DNA of 64,000 nucleotides from Bidens hawaiensis. Lineage: Eukaryota; Streptophyta; Magnoliopsida; Asterales; Asteraceae. Below, one piece after another: positions 53,738 through 64,000 of this stretch. The stretch lies in NCBI GenBank assembly GCA_021521415.1, contig JAIQDT010004213.1:62001-126000 (forward strand). Reading direction: 5' to 3'. Made by a program: the position numbers and the translations under genes. Every line of letters starts with the position of its first letter. The first letter of the stretch is position 1. The notes beneath the pieces were generated by a model. The model searched no databases. It saw only the letters and a list, made by a program, of their open reading frames with translations, and was not told the DNA's origin.

Positions 53738-56708
53738 GATATATATATATTCAAAGCCTCCCTTCATAAACCTGTAACATGCATGGTGGTGCCGGCAGTG
53801 GTGGTGGAAGTGGTGATTATGGTGATGGAGGTGGTGGCGGTGGCCTCGACGGTGATAGGTTTTTAAGTTTAATTACTATTTTCTCATTTGTCCCCCTTAA
53901 CTTGGATAAATGAGATATTTTGCCCTAAGACTAACCGGGTAAGTTTCCGTTAGGAAAATTTTGGTGAATGCCAATAGAGTAAAATTGAGATTAACATAGG
54001 GAATTTCTTAAGTTATGATTAATATTATCTAATCGGCTAAAGTTTGGATTATTAAAATTATTAAAATCTGATATCCTAAATAAAAGTATATATAATATAT
54101 AGGTAAAAACATTTTTTTTCGAATAATTGTTAAATTTTCCTTACAAACCTCCATATTTTCCTAGCTCAAAATATAAATACATTTATTTTTCTATTCTTAG
54201 TTAATAAACTATCTAATTTACCTATTTTAATTTATTTACTATAGTTTTTAAACGACTATTTTATCCTTCCTTTTATAAAAACTTCGAAAATTACATATTT
54301 GCACATTTAAGCTAGTTTTTATAATTGTATTTTCTCAATTTTGTGTGTTTTGTCTTTACTCTTTTTTAGGTAATTAGTTTTATTATATATTTTTTACTAG
54401 GAAACTTTTTTTACATAAAGAAAATGGTGAATATGAAAATCTTTTAAATGAAAACATAAAGTGTTTATATTATGACACAATTACAAAGTTATTCTCTGAC
54501 GTTTCTCTAAACTAACAAGATTTGGTATGAAGGTTTAAAATTTACAGGTATGGGTACTAGGGTTTTAATTTTGTAACAATGTTATATACTAACTTTAACT
54601 TTCGTTGAAAGTTATCGGAATTTGCGTCAACTCGCCGTCGTAACGCTTGGGCTTACCAATGCACGGACTTCAATGCTCGGACTTTAACAGCGCCCGTTTT
54701 CAACGACCGAATAAACATCGTTTTAAATATTGTAATTATTTTCTATGTTATTCTTTTTATATTTTAATTCAACAAATTTATATTTTGGGTTTTAATAAGG
54801 CACATGTACTAACGTAATCAACACCCATTGAATACGTGCCAACTTGCTGCTGCAACACAATGTCCGGTTTTACTAGCCAAATAAACATTGTTTTTAACAT
54901 TATGGTAATTGATGTGTGGTGGGTGTAGTATGAGAAATGTGTTATTTTTTCAATGGTTTGTTCACACAATATTGAGTTTTAAATTTATAAATATGATTAT
55001 TATCTTAACTAAACCACACACAAATAGGCAAGTGTGCCTATCGTATATGTAGTAAAGTATAAGTAAGAGTTAATTATCGATCAACGGACACACTTATGGA
55101 GTTTTACTACTAAATCGTTGTATTTATTTAACGGATGTGAAAATCATTTTGGTTTTGGTTTTTGTTTTGATAAATGGTTTTAAAGTAACGTAATTTAAAA
55201 TCAAAAGACAATATTTTTGGGTTTTTAATATTTTTAGATAGAAAGAAAATCAAAGATAAAAGTGTATCATGTTGGTTAAATTCCTCTTAACTTGGTCTAA
55301 TAGCGGAGGGTTTTGATATTGTAGAAAACAAGTGTTGGGTAGAAGACGTAGGAAAAAATCACGTCCGTTTATTAGTACATCCAACGATTGAGATTTTTCC
55401 ATCCAATACAAAATGTTTTCTCATGTGTAAACGGTTGAAAAGGGGCAAAAATTAAAAGTGTGTTTGTTTTTTTAAATTGGATATTGCTTAAAAAGGGGCT
55501 TCACGTTCGTTGTCCACATAGTCTGACTAACCAAATTGTGTGCTTCCTGATTTCACTCCACCTAAGAATAACCAAGTTGAGGATAAAAATGAGGCAATTC
55601 AAGATAATTGACGGGATTTCAACAAGTAAGTTTATCGTGCTGCGTTCACAATTAGGTTTAAAGAAACCCTAATTTTTTTCTTAATTTGATGTATAGTTAG
55701 TTTAGTTGTTGTACTCCGATGCCACAAATAGTGCAATGACAGCATGCTTTTGACTATTTTACAACAATATGATAGATTAATCGAGTTTTTTTATGTGAAT
55801 GCTATTGGTATCCTCATGTGTTGCCGGTTATGATTTTGTGGGTTTAATTGCCAGGGGCTGGTGGTATCGTGTTGTCATAGCTGTGTTATTGTGTTTTGTG
55901 TTGTGTATGGTGAGTGTTGTTTAGTTGACGGATGGTCGTGTTGGTTGTGCCCTGTGTTGCTTGGATAATCCGAGGGTGGGGCTGTGTTGGCTTGGGGTAG
56001 AGGGTTACATGGCTGTTTCCTGGTGTTGCCTGGGTGTAGGGGTACTGTTGTTAGGTTTCATGGGTTTTGTTTGTGGCTGCTGAAGTCTGAGTTGTTAGTA
56101 TGTAGTATTTGATATTTATATAGTGTGGGTTTTAGGTGGTTGTATTGGTATTTACTGTGTAATACATTACACAAGGTTATAACACACGTGACAAAGTTAT
56201 AGTTGGAGAAAACATGTTTCTGAGAATTGTTTTAGGTAGTGTTGGTTTAGTACCTGGCTAGTATTTGATATATAGACTGTGGGTTTTAGGTGGTTATAAT
56301 TGTGTTGGTTAGTATCTGGTAGTCAAGAACTCCATGGGTGGGGATGGGATCCAGTGGTTGGAAGTTGGTGTGTTGTTGTGACCACGGAATATGTGTTGTC
56401 ATAACCCGTATGAAGATATTTAGGTTGATGGAGGTGTTGGTAGCCTGGATTTGTGTAAGGTGAAGCGTGCGGGTTTGTGATTTGTTCGGCCAGTTATTGG
56501 TTAGTTGTAACTAAGTAGTTTAGGTGTGGTAATAGTAGGATGTGGTAAGATATGCTTAGGTTGTGATGTGAAAGTATGTTTGGTAGTCGTTGTGATGTTA
56601 TTCATTGTAAGTTATTTTTTTAACATTCTTGCTGGTAATTTACTGTTTTATGACCTATGCTATAAAATTTATTCAGCAATCAGGAGGAAAAGTGATAGGA
56701 TTGCGTTG
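53698..56708. other. Intergenic DNA upstream of the Ulp1 gene
   Basis: CT and TA microsatellites at 53697-53750, a Gly-codon-rich patch at 53785-53865 (no gene claimed), AT-rich DNA to 55.3 kb. After that comes a GT-rich stretch (55.85-56.6 kb) with a ~90-bp segment at 56148-56240 that recurs at 56774-56857. CCCTAATTTTTTT near 55670 resembles a leader. Confidence 0.45.
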
Positions 56709-59700
56709 ATGACGTCTTTTAGCAAATTCAAAAACACAACTTTAAATCCAATTGACTTGACAAGGGAAGACGAAGGTATTTACTGTTTAATACAAAGTTA
56801 TAACGCACGTGATAAAGTTAGAGTTGGAGCAAACATGTTTCTGAGAATAGTTCCTGGCATTGTATTTTTGTTGTTTTTTCAGGTTGCCTAGTGTCTGAAA
56901 AAAACCCAGTAACAAATAGAGTAACGAGAGTTGTAAATGTTGGAACGGAAAGCACGACCCAGAAGCTAAGAACATGTGCATGTTTATTTTTTCATTAGTT
57001 AATATCGTTAATGTATTGTTAGGTGAACACAACCTCATAAGTTGGTTTGTTGTGTGATGTTTGAATTTGTAGGAGTAGTGCGATGTGTGGGTGATGTTAG
57101 ATCAAAATCAATGAATAAGAAGCCAAGAAAAGGTGCGTGTTTGTGTGCTTACTTGAAGCGTTCTATTTATGTAGTTTGAGATGAATACTAGAAGTTCGTA
57201 TTCTGTATAATTTTGTCCATTGTAGGAGCTACGCAAAGTGCGGTTGATGTTGGATCTTCAAAAGCAAAGAAACGAAATGCTGATGGAGATGAGAATGGGA
57301 GGTCTGCTAGAAAAGGTTAGTGTTGTTTTAGGAAGAAATGTAGTTAAAGTAAAAAAAAACATATGTTGTGAGATTGGCTATGGTTGTGTTTAATGTGTTG
57401 TTGACCCAAACAGGTAATAAACGTGTTTCGGTTGCTGCTAATGATTCAGATGATGACTTCCAAACTCCAATGAAGAGACGGAAAGTTTTTGTACAAGAAA
57501 GAGTATCAACGGATGTGGGACCGGTAGAAGTACCCTACACCACCGTGTTTGAAAAGATAATTCAGGTCAGGAATCCGTTGATAAACCTTTGCGAGATAAT
57601 GGATAGTCTAACAGAGGAGCAATGGAAAGTAGTTGAGGAAATGAGATTTGGATCAGTAAGGCAGTTGAAAATATCACAGGTTCCAACAAAGCTAGGGTAC
57701 TGGTTGTTGACTAACTATGATCATGTAACCAACAATGTGAACGTTGGTACACATAAAATATTTAACAATGGAGATGGTGAAAGACGTACTCAGGATTCCC
57801 ATGGGAAAGAATAGTGTGATGGAAACAAATAAAATGATATTAAAGGAACCAGTTATTAGAGAATGGATGACACAGTTTGGTAGTAATAGAGGTTTGAAAA
57901 ATATTGGTGAGGTCAAACGTATGATGAGGAGTTCAAACAACACAAGTAGGTTGTTCCAGCTGAATTTTCTGATAGCATTTAATACTGTGACGGGATCCAG
58001 TACCAAAGAATCTAAGGTGAACTTGAGGTTTGTGGAATGGATGCACACGAATGTGGACATAAAGAGTTTCAATTGGTGTAGCTATTTGATAACATGTTTG
58101 AGGAAAATGAGAAAGGACAGGAATGGGAGAATACCATGGCTCGTTAACACTGCTAGCGGTAAATGTATCCAATGTATTGTTGTTTCTATGTAATATTATG
58201 TTTCTCTAATGGTTTGTTGGTATTACCATTTGGTATATGCACATGATAAAGGTAAAGAGACACATTCAAGTTTACCGGTTCTACAACACTATGACATTCC
58301 AGCCTTCAAAAAACTGCAAAGTGATATAAAAAACGACGGGACACATTTAGAAGTTGGTTAACTAAAAAAAGGCAAGACGATGAAATGTAACAACATGGCG
58401 GGTAACGAAGATGGAGTAGTTGATAATGCTGCAGGTGAAGAACTTAAAGGTGTTGATGTCGGAAAGTAGAGGTAGAAGGTAATAATAATCAAAAAGCGGG
58501 TGTTGATGCAATGGAGGATGCAGAGGGCGTTGAGTTTATAGTGCCAGAGGGTAATGAAGAAGTAGATAACATTGATATAACCGATTGTGACGCTAATGAT
58601 GGAATGGTTTCAATGAGCACAGATGAAGGTAATGACATAGCAACATAAGAAATGGAGAACGTGATAGAGCGGTTGATAGAGCTTGGGTACAGTGAGAACA
58701 CTCCTCCATGTGTGTCTAGGCTGATTAAACAACAAAATGAGAAGGTAAACTTATTTGTAGGCATATGAAGTTGATAGTTGTTGTTATGTGATGGTTGAAA
58801 TGTATAATTTGTAAACGTTAAATGTCTTTGTTGGGAATAGGAAGGCTTAATTGAAGTGAAGAGTATTCAATTTGACGATTTTGTTGGTTATGTCGAGGAG
58901 ATAATAAAAGAAGCGATAAGTAAGTATGAGGGTGATGAAAGTGTTAGACAAGCAAAACTCAAATGGGAGTCAAGGTTGACCAGGTACGCAAACAAACATG
59001 TGAGCAGCACAAATAGCAATGGTGTCAAGGTTGGTGATACATTGTCTTAAGAAAAAGAACTTGTGAAAGAGGTTGAAACAAACACGATGTTTGAGACCAT
59101 ACAAGTTAGTTGTTCGTTGGTTGATCACGTTTACGAAGTAGAAATGAATGCACTACAAAGTGGTAAGAAATTCAACACTACACCACCGGTTGACCGTCCC
59201 TCCTTTGACCTTGTGATGTCACAACTCACGCCTGTTGAGTACCATGTAAGTACAATGTTTTAGTATGAAATTGTGGCTTATATTCCGCGTGTCTACACAT
59301 ATTAAAATAAGTATATGGTGTAGGGGAATACAACACCGACAACGCCAGTTTGTCTGATTCCTTACAATGTGAAAGTTGATGTACCTATGCAAGGACATGA
59401 AAAACGACCATCGAGTCAAACAAATCTACCAGACAATATGAGATCGCCTTATGCTAACAAGAAGGTTATGTTGTTTGTTAAGCGGACACGGGTGGAGGAT
59501 AATGTTGTGTGTGCCATATTTGCTTCGAATAAGGATGAATGGTAGATTATTTTGTGTTTGTTATTGGTTGTGTGCTTGAAGATGATAATAACTTATATTT
59601 ATTGTATGCATTAATTTTGTGTTTCAAACTAAAGAAGTTGGCGTTGTTCCAAGAATTTCGTTTGAGAGCTTGTATACCGGGATATCTGTTCATGTTAGTG

Positions 59701-60643
59701 TGTTACAAGCTTGGGTGTCGCTGATGATAAGTTTCGGAATAGATATGACCCGCCAAGATTCTTTTGTACTCCAAACATGCTGGTATGGCTTTAACACCCC
59801 ATTATATATTTGAGCATGGTATTTGTAAAAGTAAACATACATGTGTTGTTGTAAGTTTTGTAGTTGTTAGAATCATTTATTATGAAATATGTTACATTGT
59901 AACAAACTTGGGAAGAGCTTCATGAGATCGTTTCAAACAAGGATAGACTCGATGTGTTCAGGACGAATATGGAAAATTGCTTGAAGGAAGCGGGTCGGGA
60001 TAGTATAAAGGATTATGAATTGGTGTTTATTCCAATTCTGCATGCGAAACATTTCTATGTGATGTGTTTCAATCTGAAAAGCGCCAAAGTGGAGGTGCTA
60101 GACAAGTGGAGGTGCTAGACAACCTTGTGGTGATGAAGAGTTTGATTCGAAACAACCGCCAATCATGGTATTTTATTTCCCTTCCAATTGAACTCGTCTT
60201 TGTATTTAACAAGTTGATACATGGTTAATCTGTGTATATTTCAACAGCAACACACCTTCTGTGATTACTTAGCGGAGATACAACATCCAATTACGTTAAG
60301 ACTTAAAAGTAGTAAACGAACACGGCTGAAGATGGGTTGGAGGACGCTGAATAACAATGTTGATTGCGGTGTGTTTGTAATGTGTCACATGGAAACGTAC
60401 AAGGGTAAGCAATTGAAAAACTGGTATACTGGTTTGGCGGTGGAGTCTGAAATGCAGAAAGGTCAGCTTAACGATATGAGATTGAAGTATTTGTCAAAAA
60501 TGTTGCTAGCTGATGTTAACGTTTGGAGGGATGAAGTGATAAAGGAAGCTCGTGAGTATTCTAAGTTGGCCGATATTGAGAAAGAAAAGCTGGATGAAGG
60601 TGCGTTTGACAGGATATATCACAGAGTTGAAAGTTCACTCTAA
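56709..60643 (+). pseudogene. Ulp1-family (C48 cysteine protease) gene, multi-exon, damaged
   Basis: Proposed start ATG 56709 (MTSFSKFKNT). Exons with GT-AG borders: 56709-56775, 56883-56975, 57073-57132, 57226-57315, 57414 on. The first four borders are all phase 1. The large exon has NPLINLCEIMDSLTEEQW and PTKLGYWLL, a frameshift near 57750, then IREWMTQFGSNRGL to about 58158. Further exons follow at about 58254-58745, 58842-59245 and 59323 on (RISFESLYTGISVHVSVL near 59660), with several stops. The catalytic domain has His in HAKHFYVM (about 60049), Asp in VEVLD (about 60100) and Cys in NVDCGVFVM (60365-60367), so H-D-C is kept. It ends at TAA 60641-60643. C48 proteases cleave SUMO-like tags. 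Such genes in plants are often carried by MULE transposons. Confidence 0.8.
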
Positions 60644-61923
60644 TTCAAATGGTTGTTTTATCATAAGAAGTTTACTAAGTGTTTTTGGAAATTAGTGTTT
60701 TGGTGATGTTTAAAAAATTCGAATGTTATGGATTCCTTGTGACTTTTAAAAGTTTATGTTTGAATGTTTTGATTTGGTATTGGTTTGAATATTTCTATTT
60801 CGTGTATTTGGTATGGATTGTATGGATTTAATAGTTGGTATGTTTTGTTAGTCTTTAAATGAGTTTGTTTAAAGTGGGAGTGTGCTTAGCAAAGGGTCTT
60901 ATTTTTGGGACAACCACATTGTACTGGTTAAAAATGGAAATATAGAATGTGACTACTAATTTCTTCATGGATTGTAAGTTGCATAGACAAATTTTGAGAA
61001 GAACCCGAATCGGCACAACGACAACCAACACGTACTTGAAACTGGTGGTTAATGTTTGATCAGTTAATTGTGTGTTTCCCCAAAAAATAGAGGCCACATT
61101 AGTGTGATGTTCATAATGGGATTCGTTAACTCAACTTTGAAAAAAGATAACAAAATTGTAAATTCGCTGAATTAAAATATTAACAAGACGATGACGAAAG
61201 GCCGACGCGTTTCATAAAAAAAATAATAAGATTAGCATTTGAAGGTTTAAATAATAGAATGTGATTATAAAAACGAGTGTAAGAATGCAAAAAATGACAA
61301 CTAGAAACACATATAGAGTACAAGAAACATATTATTAAAATAAGGATGATAGGATTAAGAGTGGGAGTTTACAAGTTACAGTAAAGCTTTTCAAATCGAG
61401 TGGACAATTTATATATATATTAAAAGATAAAATGAATGTATTATGTAGATTAAAGTGATGCACGAAATGTTGACTTCTCAAAGTCAATGAGTCAAATTAC
61501 ATTTGTTACTCATAATATTTGTATGATCAACAAAAAAAATTATGCTGAAGAAAATGGAGCAACACAAGTTCAGTATCGTGGTTGACCGAACTGCAACTGA
61601 GCGTTGACCCTTGTGTAGACTTTTTGGACAGAAATATGAAGAAAGTTAAGTGGTCCAAGAAAAATCGAAGTTAACAAAAAAGACCATCAGGCCATTATAT
61701 ATTGTCGCATTTAATAATACAATGAGACGATGGGGTAAACTTTTGAGATGTTTAATGTGTCCGATAACACATGAAGTATGAATAAGAAGCGGAAATAAAA
61801 GAAACACCCATGATAACACCAATTAGTAGTAGCATTGAAAAACACACAAGACAAAAGTAGAAACCAATAATGTATGAAACAACGAAAGTAAAATAAAGTA
61901 CAATAGTAAATGATAAACATGTA
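60644..61923. other. Spacer between convergent Ulp1 and FAR1-like genes
   Basis: 1.28 kb with no supported gene. Presumably it holds both 3' UTRs. AATAAA-like words are present, but AT-richness makes them uninformative. Confidence 0.45.
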
Positions 61924-64000
61924 TTAATTTGTTGGAAGCTTGTCGCATTTACGCCTGTCATGCTCTTCAGACCCACATATTTGGAATGTCCTCGGTTTCC
62001 GTGGTGGTTTGGTTGTTATTTGTTCACGAATGGACTTGAAATGTTTCTTAGATCCAGAACCATTAGTTCTAATGCCAACTTGAATACGAACAAAGTCTTT
62101 AGAAGGCTGGTTAATTCCCAACAAATTGGCAATCCGGTCATTGTTGGCTTCGGGTTGGGGTGCCGATGCAGACTCATCTGCCTGAACCATATATCCTTGT
62201 ACAAATTATTAAACAGAGATAGCTTATCCATTTGCCTACCAAACGTTGAACAACACATTCAACACCCAACATAATGTCATGAACAACACCTTGAGCACCT
62301 TGAACATTATTTAGTTTTTCGTTCTTATTGGGTAATCTCAAGGACGATTTAGGCACAACTTCCCTTGTCCATCACCTCAGAACATAATTTTTTTGGACGA
62401 CTTTAACTTCGCAAAATTTAAGCACATAAAATATATGTCGGCATAATAAACCATATTGCTCAAACCTATGGCAACTACACGTGATAACCATGTTAAACTC
62501 TCTAAGGTATACCTACAAAAAGTAAGAAAATTTCATTATGATAAAAACACTAAGTTAAGGTTGTCGATATGAACATGGTATAAAAGAATGTACATACATG
62601 TTAATATGAAATGTATCTCAAACAAAACATTTCCATCAACATCTTTTTCCTTTATGAAAAACTTAGTAAAATCTCCAACTGGAGAGACGGCCATAGACCC
62701 ACATCTATGAATTATTCAATGAGTTTCTTCTTATACATCATTGAAAATGTTTCTTATGTATATCCTATTCACTTCTCTCCCGTTTCAAGATTGCTGATAA
62801 AATCAGGATTCGTGTCTCGGGTGTCATGGTCATTCTTTTTTCGTTTGTATCTTTGATATTCTATTGCGGTTTCAAAATGAGTTAGGAACTCAACCAGCGT
62901 TAGGCTGCTGTTATACACTTGACCAAAAAAATGGTTCTCACTCTCGAACCGTGATGTTGTTCGCATTAGGCCCGACATAGGTTCATGAAGATAATAGGTG
63001 GGAATCCGATCATTCCTCATAGAAAACATATCAGTCAACCATTTGTGTCCCGCTAAATCAATATCCAGCATGATCTTCATCCATTCAACTTCAAACTGAG
63101 AAGGTTCGATAGAATCCGTCCATACGATGTCACAAATCCTCCTTTTGAAGGTTTTATCTTTTGACAAAGTATTCCCAACCTGATAAAAAAACAAAGTTAG
63201 TTGATTATGTAAAACATAAATAGTACAAAGTGCTTAATAAAATTAATAACCTTTTCTGCAAGTTTTTTCATAATGTGCCACATGCACAACCGGTGTCTCG
63301 AAATTGTGAAGACCTGTAGGATGGCATTTTTCATAGCCGCATTTTGGTCAATGACAACAACAACACGAGGCTCCCTGCCCATTGAATTCTTAAAAACTCG
63401 TAACAACCACTTATTGGAGTCAGTTGTCTCGGATCCTAACAATGCCGCACCAAAAGTTATATTGTGATGGTGGTTGTCAATGCCAGTAAATGGAACAAAG
63501 ACCATATTGTACCTGTAGAAAGAGTAAGTGAATATCAGCACAAGCCAAAAAAAAATAATGATAACCGAAAAAAAAGGATGGAAGACATATTTGATTAAAC
63601 GAAAAGTGGTGTCAAAAGACACTACATCCCCAAACATAATGTAATTACATTTCGTATCTTCGTCGGCCAAAAAAAGACCATCAAGCTTACCCTCATTACT
63701 CGTAGTGTATTCACATGAAAAATCTGGTAAATACTCCTTTTTATCCATTAATCTCTGAACAACCATTTGGGTATCATACATACCAATATATTGGTTAATA
63801 TTACTTTTGAAGTTCTTACAATCATTAGCAGTGGCACCAACCTCTTCAAAACCACCGTAATGTGTTCTCATGAAATTAAAGGCCTTTACGGGTCCTATAT
63901 TCATTTTCGATAAGCTCATAATTAATTCTTTTTTTACATATGTAAGTTTCCTAGCAGCACACGTAAACTTATAATCTGAAGCATCGATTAGTGGATGGTT
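61924..64000 (-). pseudogene. FAR1/FHY3-type MULE transposase-like gene, partial at window edge
   Basis: The gene enters from beyond 64000 (first residues NHPLIDASDYKF, the end of a FAR1 DNA-binding domain). Exon to about 63590: GPVKAFNFM, GLFLADEDTK, GDVVSFDTTF (first transposase Asp). Exon 63512-63251: VPFTGIDNHH, FGAALLGSET, VVVIDQNAAMKN (second Asp), RLCMWHIMKKL. Exon from 63179: SGLMRTTSRFESENHFFGQ (acidic position), a frameshift near 62770 and stops. Exon from 62512: SWIM zinc finger CSCHRFEQYGLLCRHI, then TGA in YVLR-WT where Arg is usual. The tail has CGSEEHDRRKC, a zinc-knuckle-like end lacking its first Cys, stop 61926-61924. The family gave rise to FHY3/FAR1 factors, but the stops and neighbour suggest a decayed transposon gene. 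Confidence 0.85.

Noticed and set aside
53785..53866. Gly-rich coding-like patch
   Set aside because: A GGTGGT repeat only; no start, stop or homology.

Overview
This window is repeat-rich nuclear DNA of a flowering plant. The evidence is LTR retrotransposons of plant clades (Ty1/copia, a Ty3/gypsy chromovirus and a Ty3/gypsy Tat element), plant-type FAR1/MULE transposase and Ulp1-protease genes with GT-AG introns, a Helitron-like end, MITE-like repeats, many microsatellites and a high AT content. From memory, the protein fragments most resemble repeats of the daisy family (Asteraceae); this is an impression and was not searched. I see no confident single-copy host gene, no rRNA or tRNA gene and no CRISPR array.

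Layout. At 1-5281 lies the 3' part of a plus-strand copia element: the end of pol, a long spacer, a broken extra ORF downstream of pol, and a 3' LTR. This LTR sits inside the protease of a minus-strand copia element (5282-10337: protease, spacer/coiled coil, gag, leader, primer-binding site, 5' LTR). The LTRs of the two copia elements are related, and the minus element itself interrupts a gypsy LTR (10338-11963). At 12374-13328 there is a MITE fragment and one arm of a 760-bp inverted repeat whose partner lies at 34838-35598. At 14540-24337 there is a complete Tat-type gypsy element with a CACCT target duplication, a tRNA-Lys-type primer site, dual RNase H and a two-exon antisense gene. At 25669-26420 there is a decayed copia pol. 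At 27.9-31.8 kb lie AT-rich DNA and simple tandem repeats. Two solo gypsy LTRs follow (31823-34142 minus; 37025-39208 plus), with a Helitron-like element between them (35987-36669). At 41355-42740 there is a deleted Ulp1-family gene. At 44166-53226 there is a chromodomain gypsy element on the minus strand, with the same LTR family as the solo LTRs and a truncated 5' LTR. At 56709-60643 there is a multi-exon Ulp1-family gene, facing tail to tail a FAR1/MULE transposase gene (64000-61924) that runs off the right edge.

How the parts relate. Five gypsy LTR copies share a common plan: TATA box, CT run, splice-donor-like and acceptor-like sites, a GC-rich island and a variable minisatellite. Four of them, plus the copia LTRs and copia leaders, carry dense arrays of one short inverted motif (TTCGTTA / TTCGCTA and their complements). 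In the copia LTR these motifs form a row of perfect hairpins just upstream of the TATA box. The fifth gypsy LTR carries a different palindromic motif (ATTCGAAT) at the same place. Nearly all retroelement reading frames are broken. Many premature stops fit C-to-T decay of methylated cytosine. The Ulp1 and FAR1 genes resemble the two gene types carried by Kaonashi-type MULEs.
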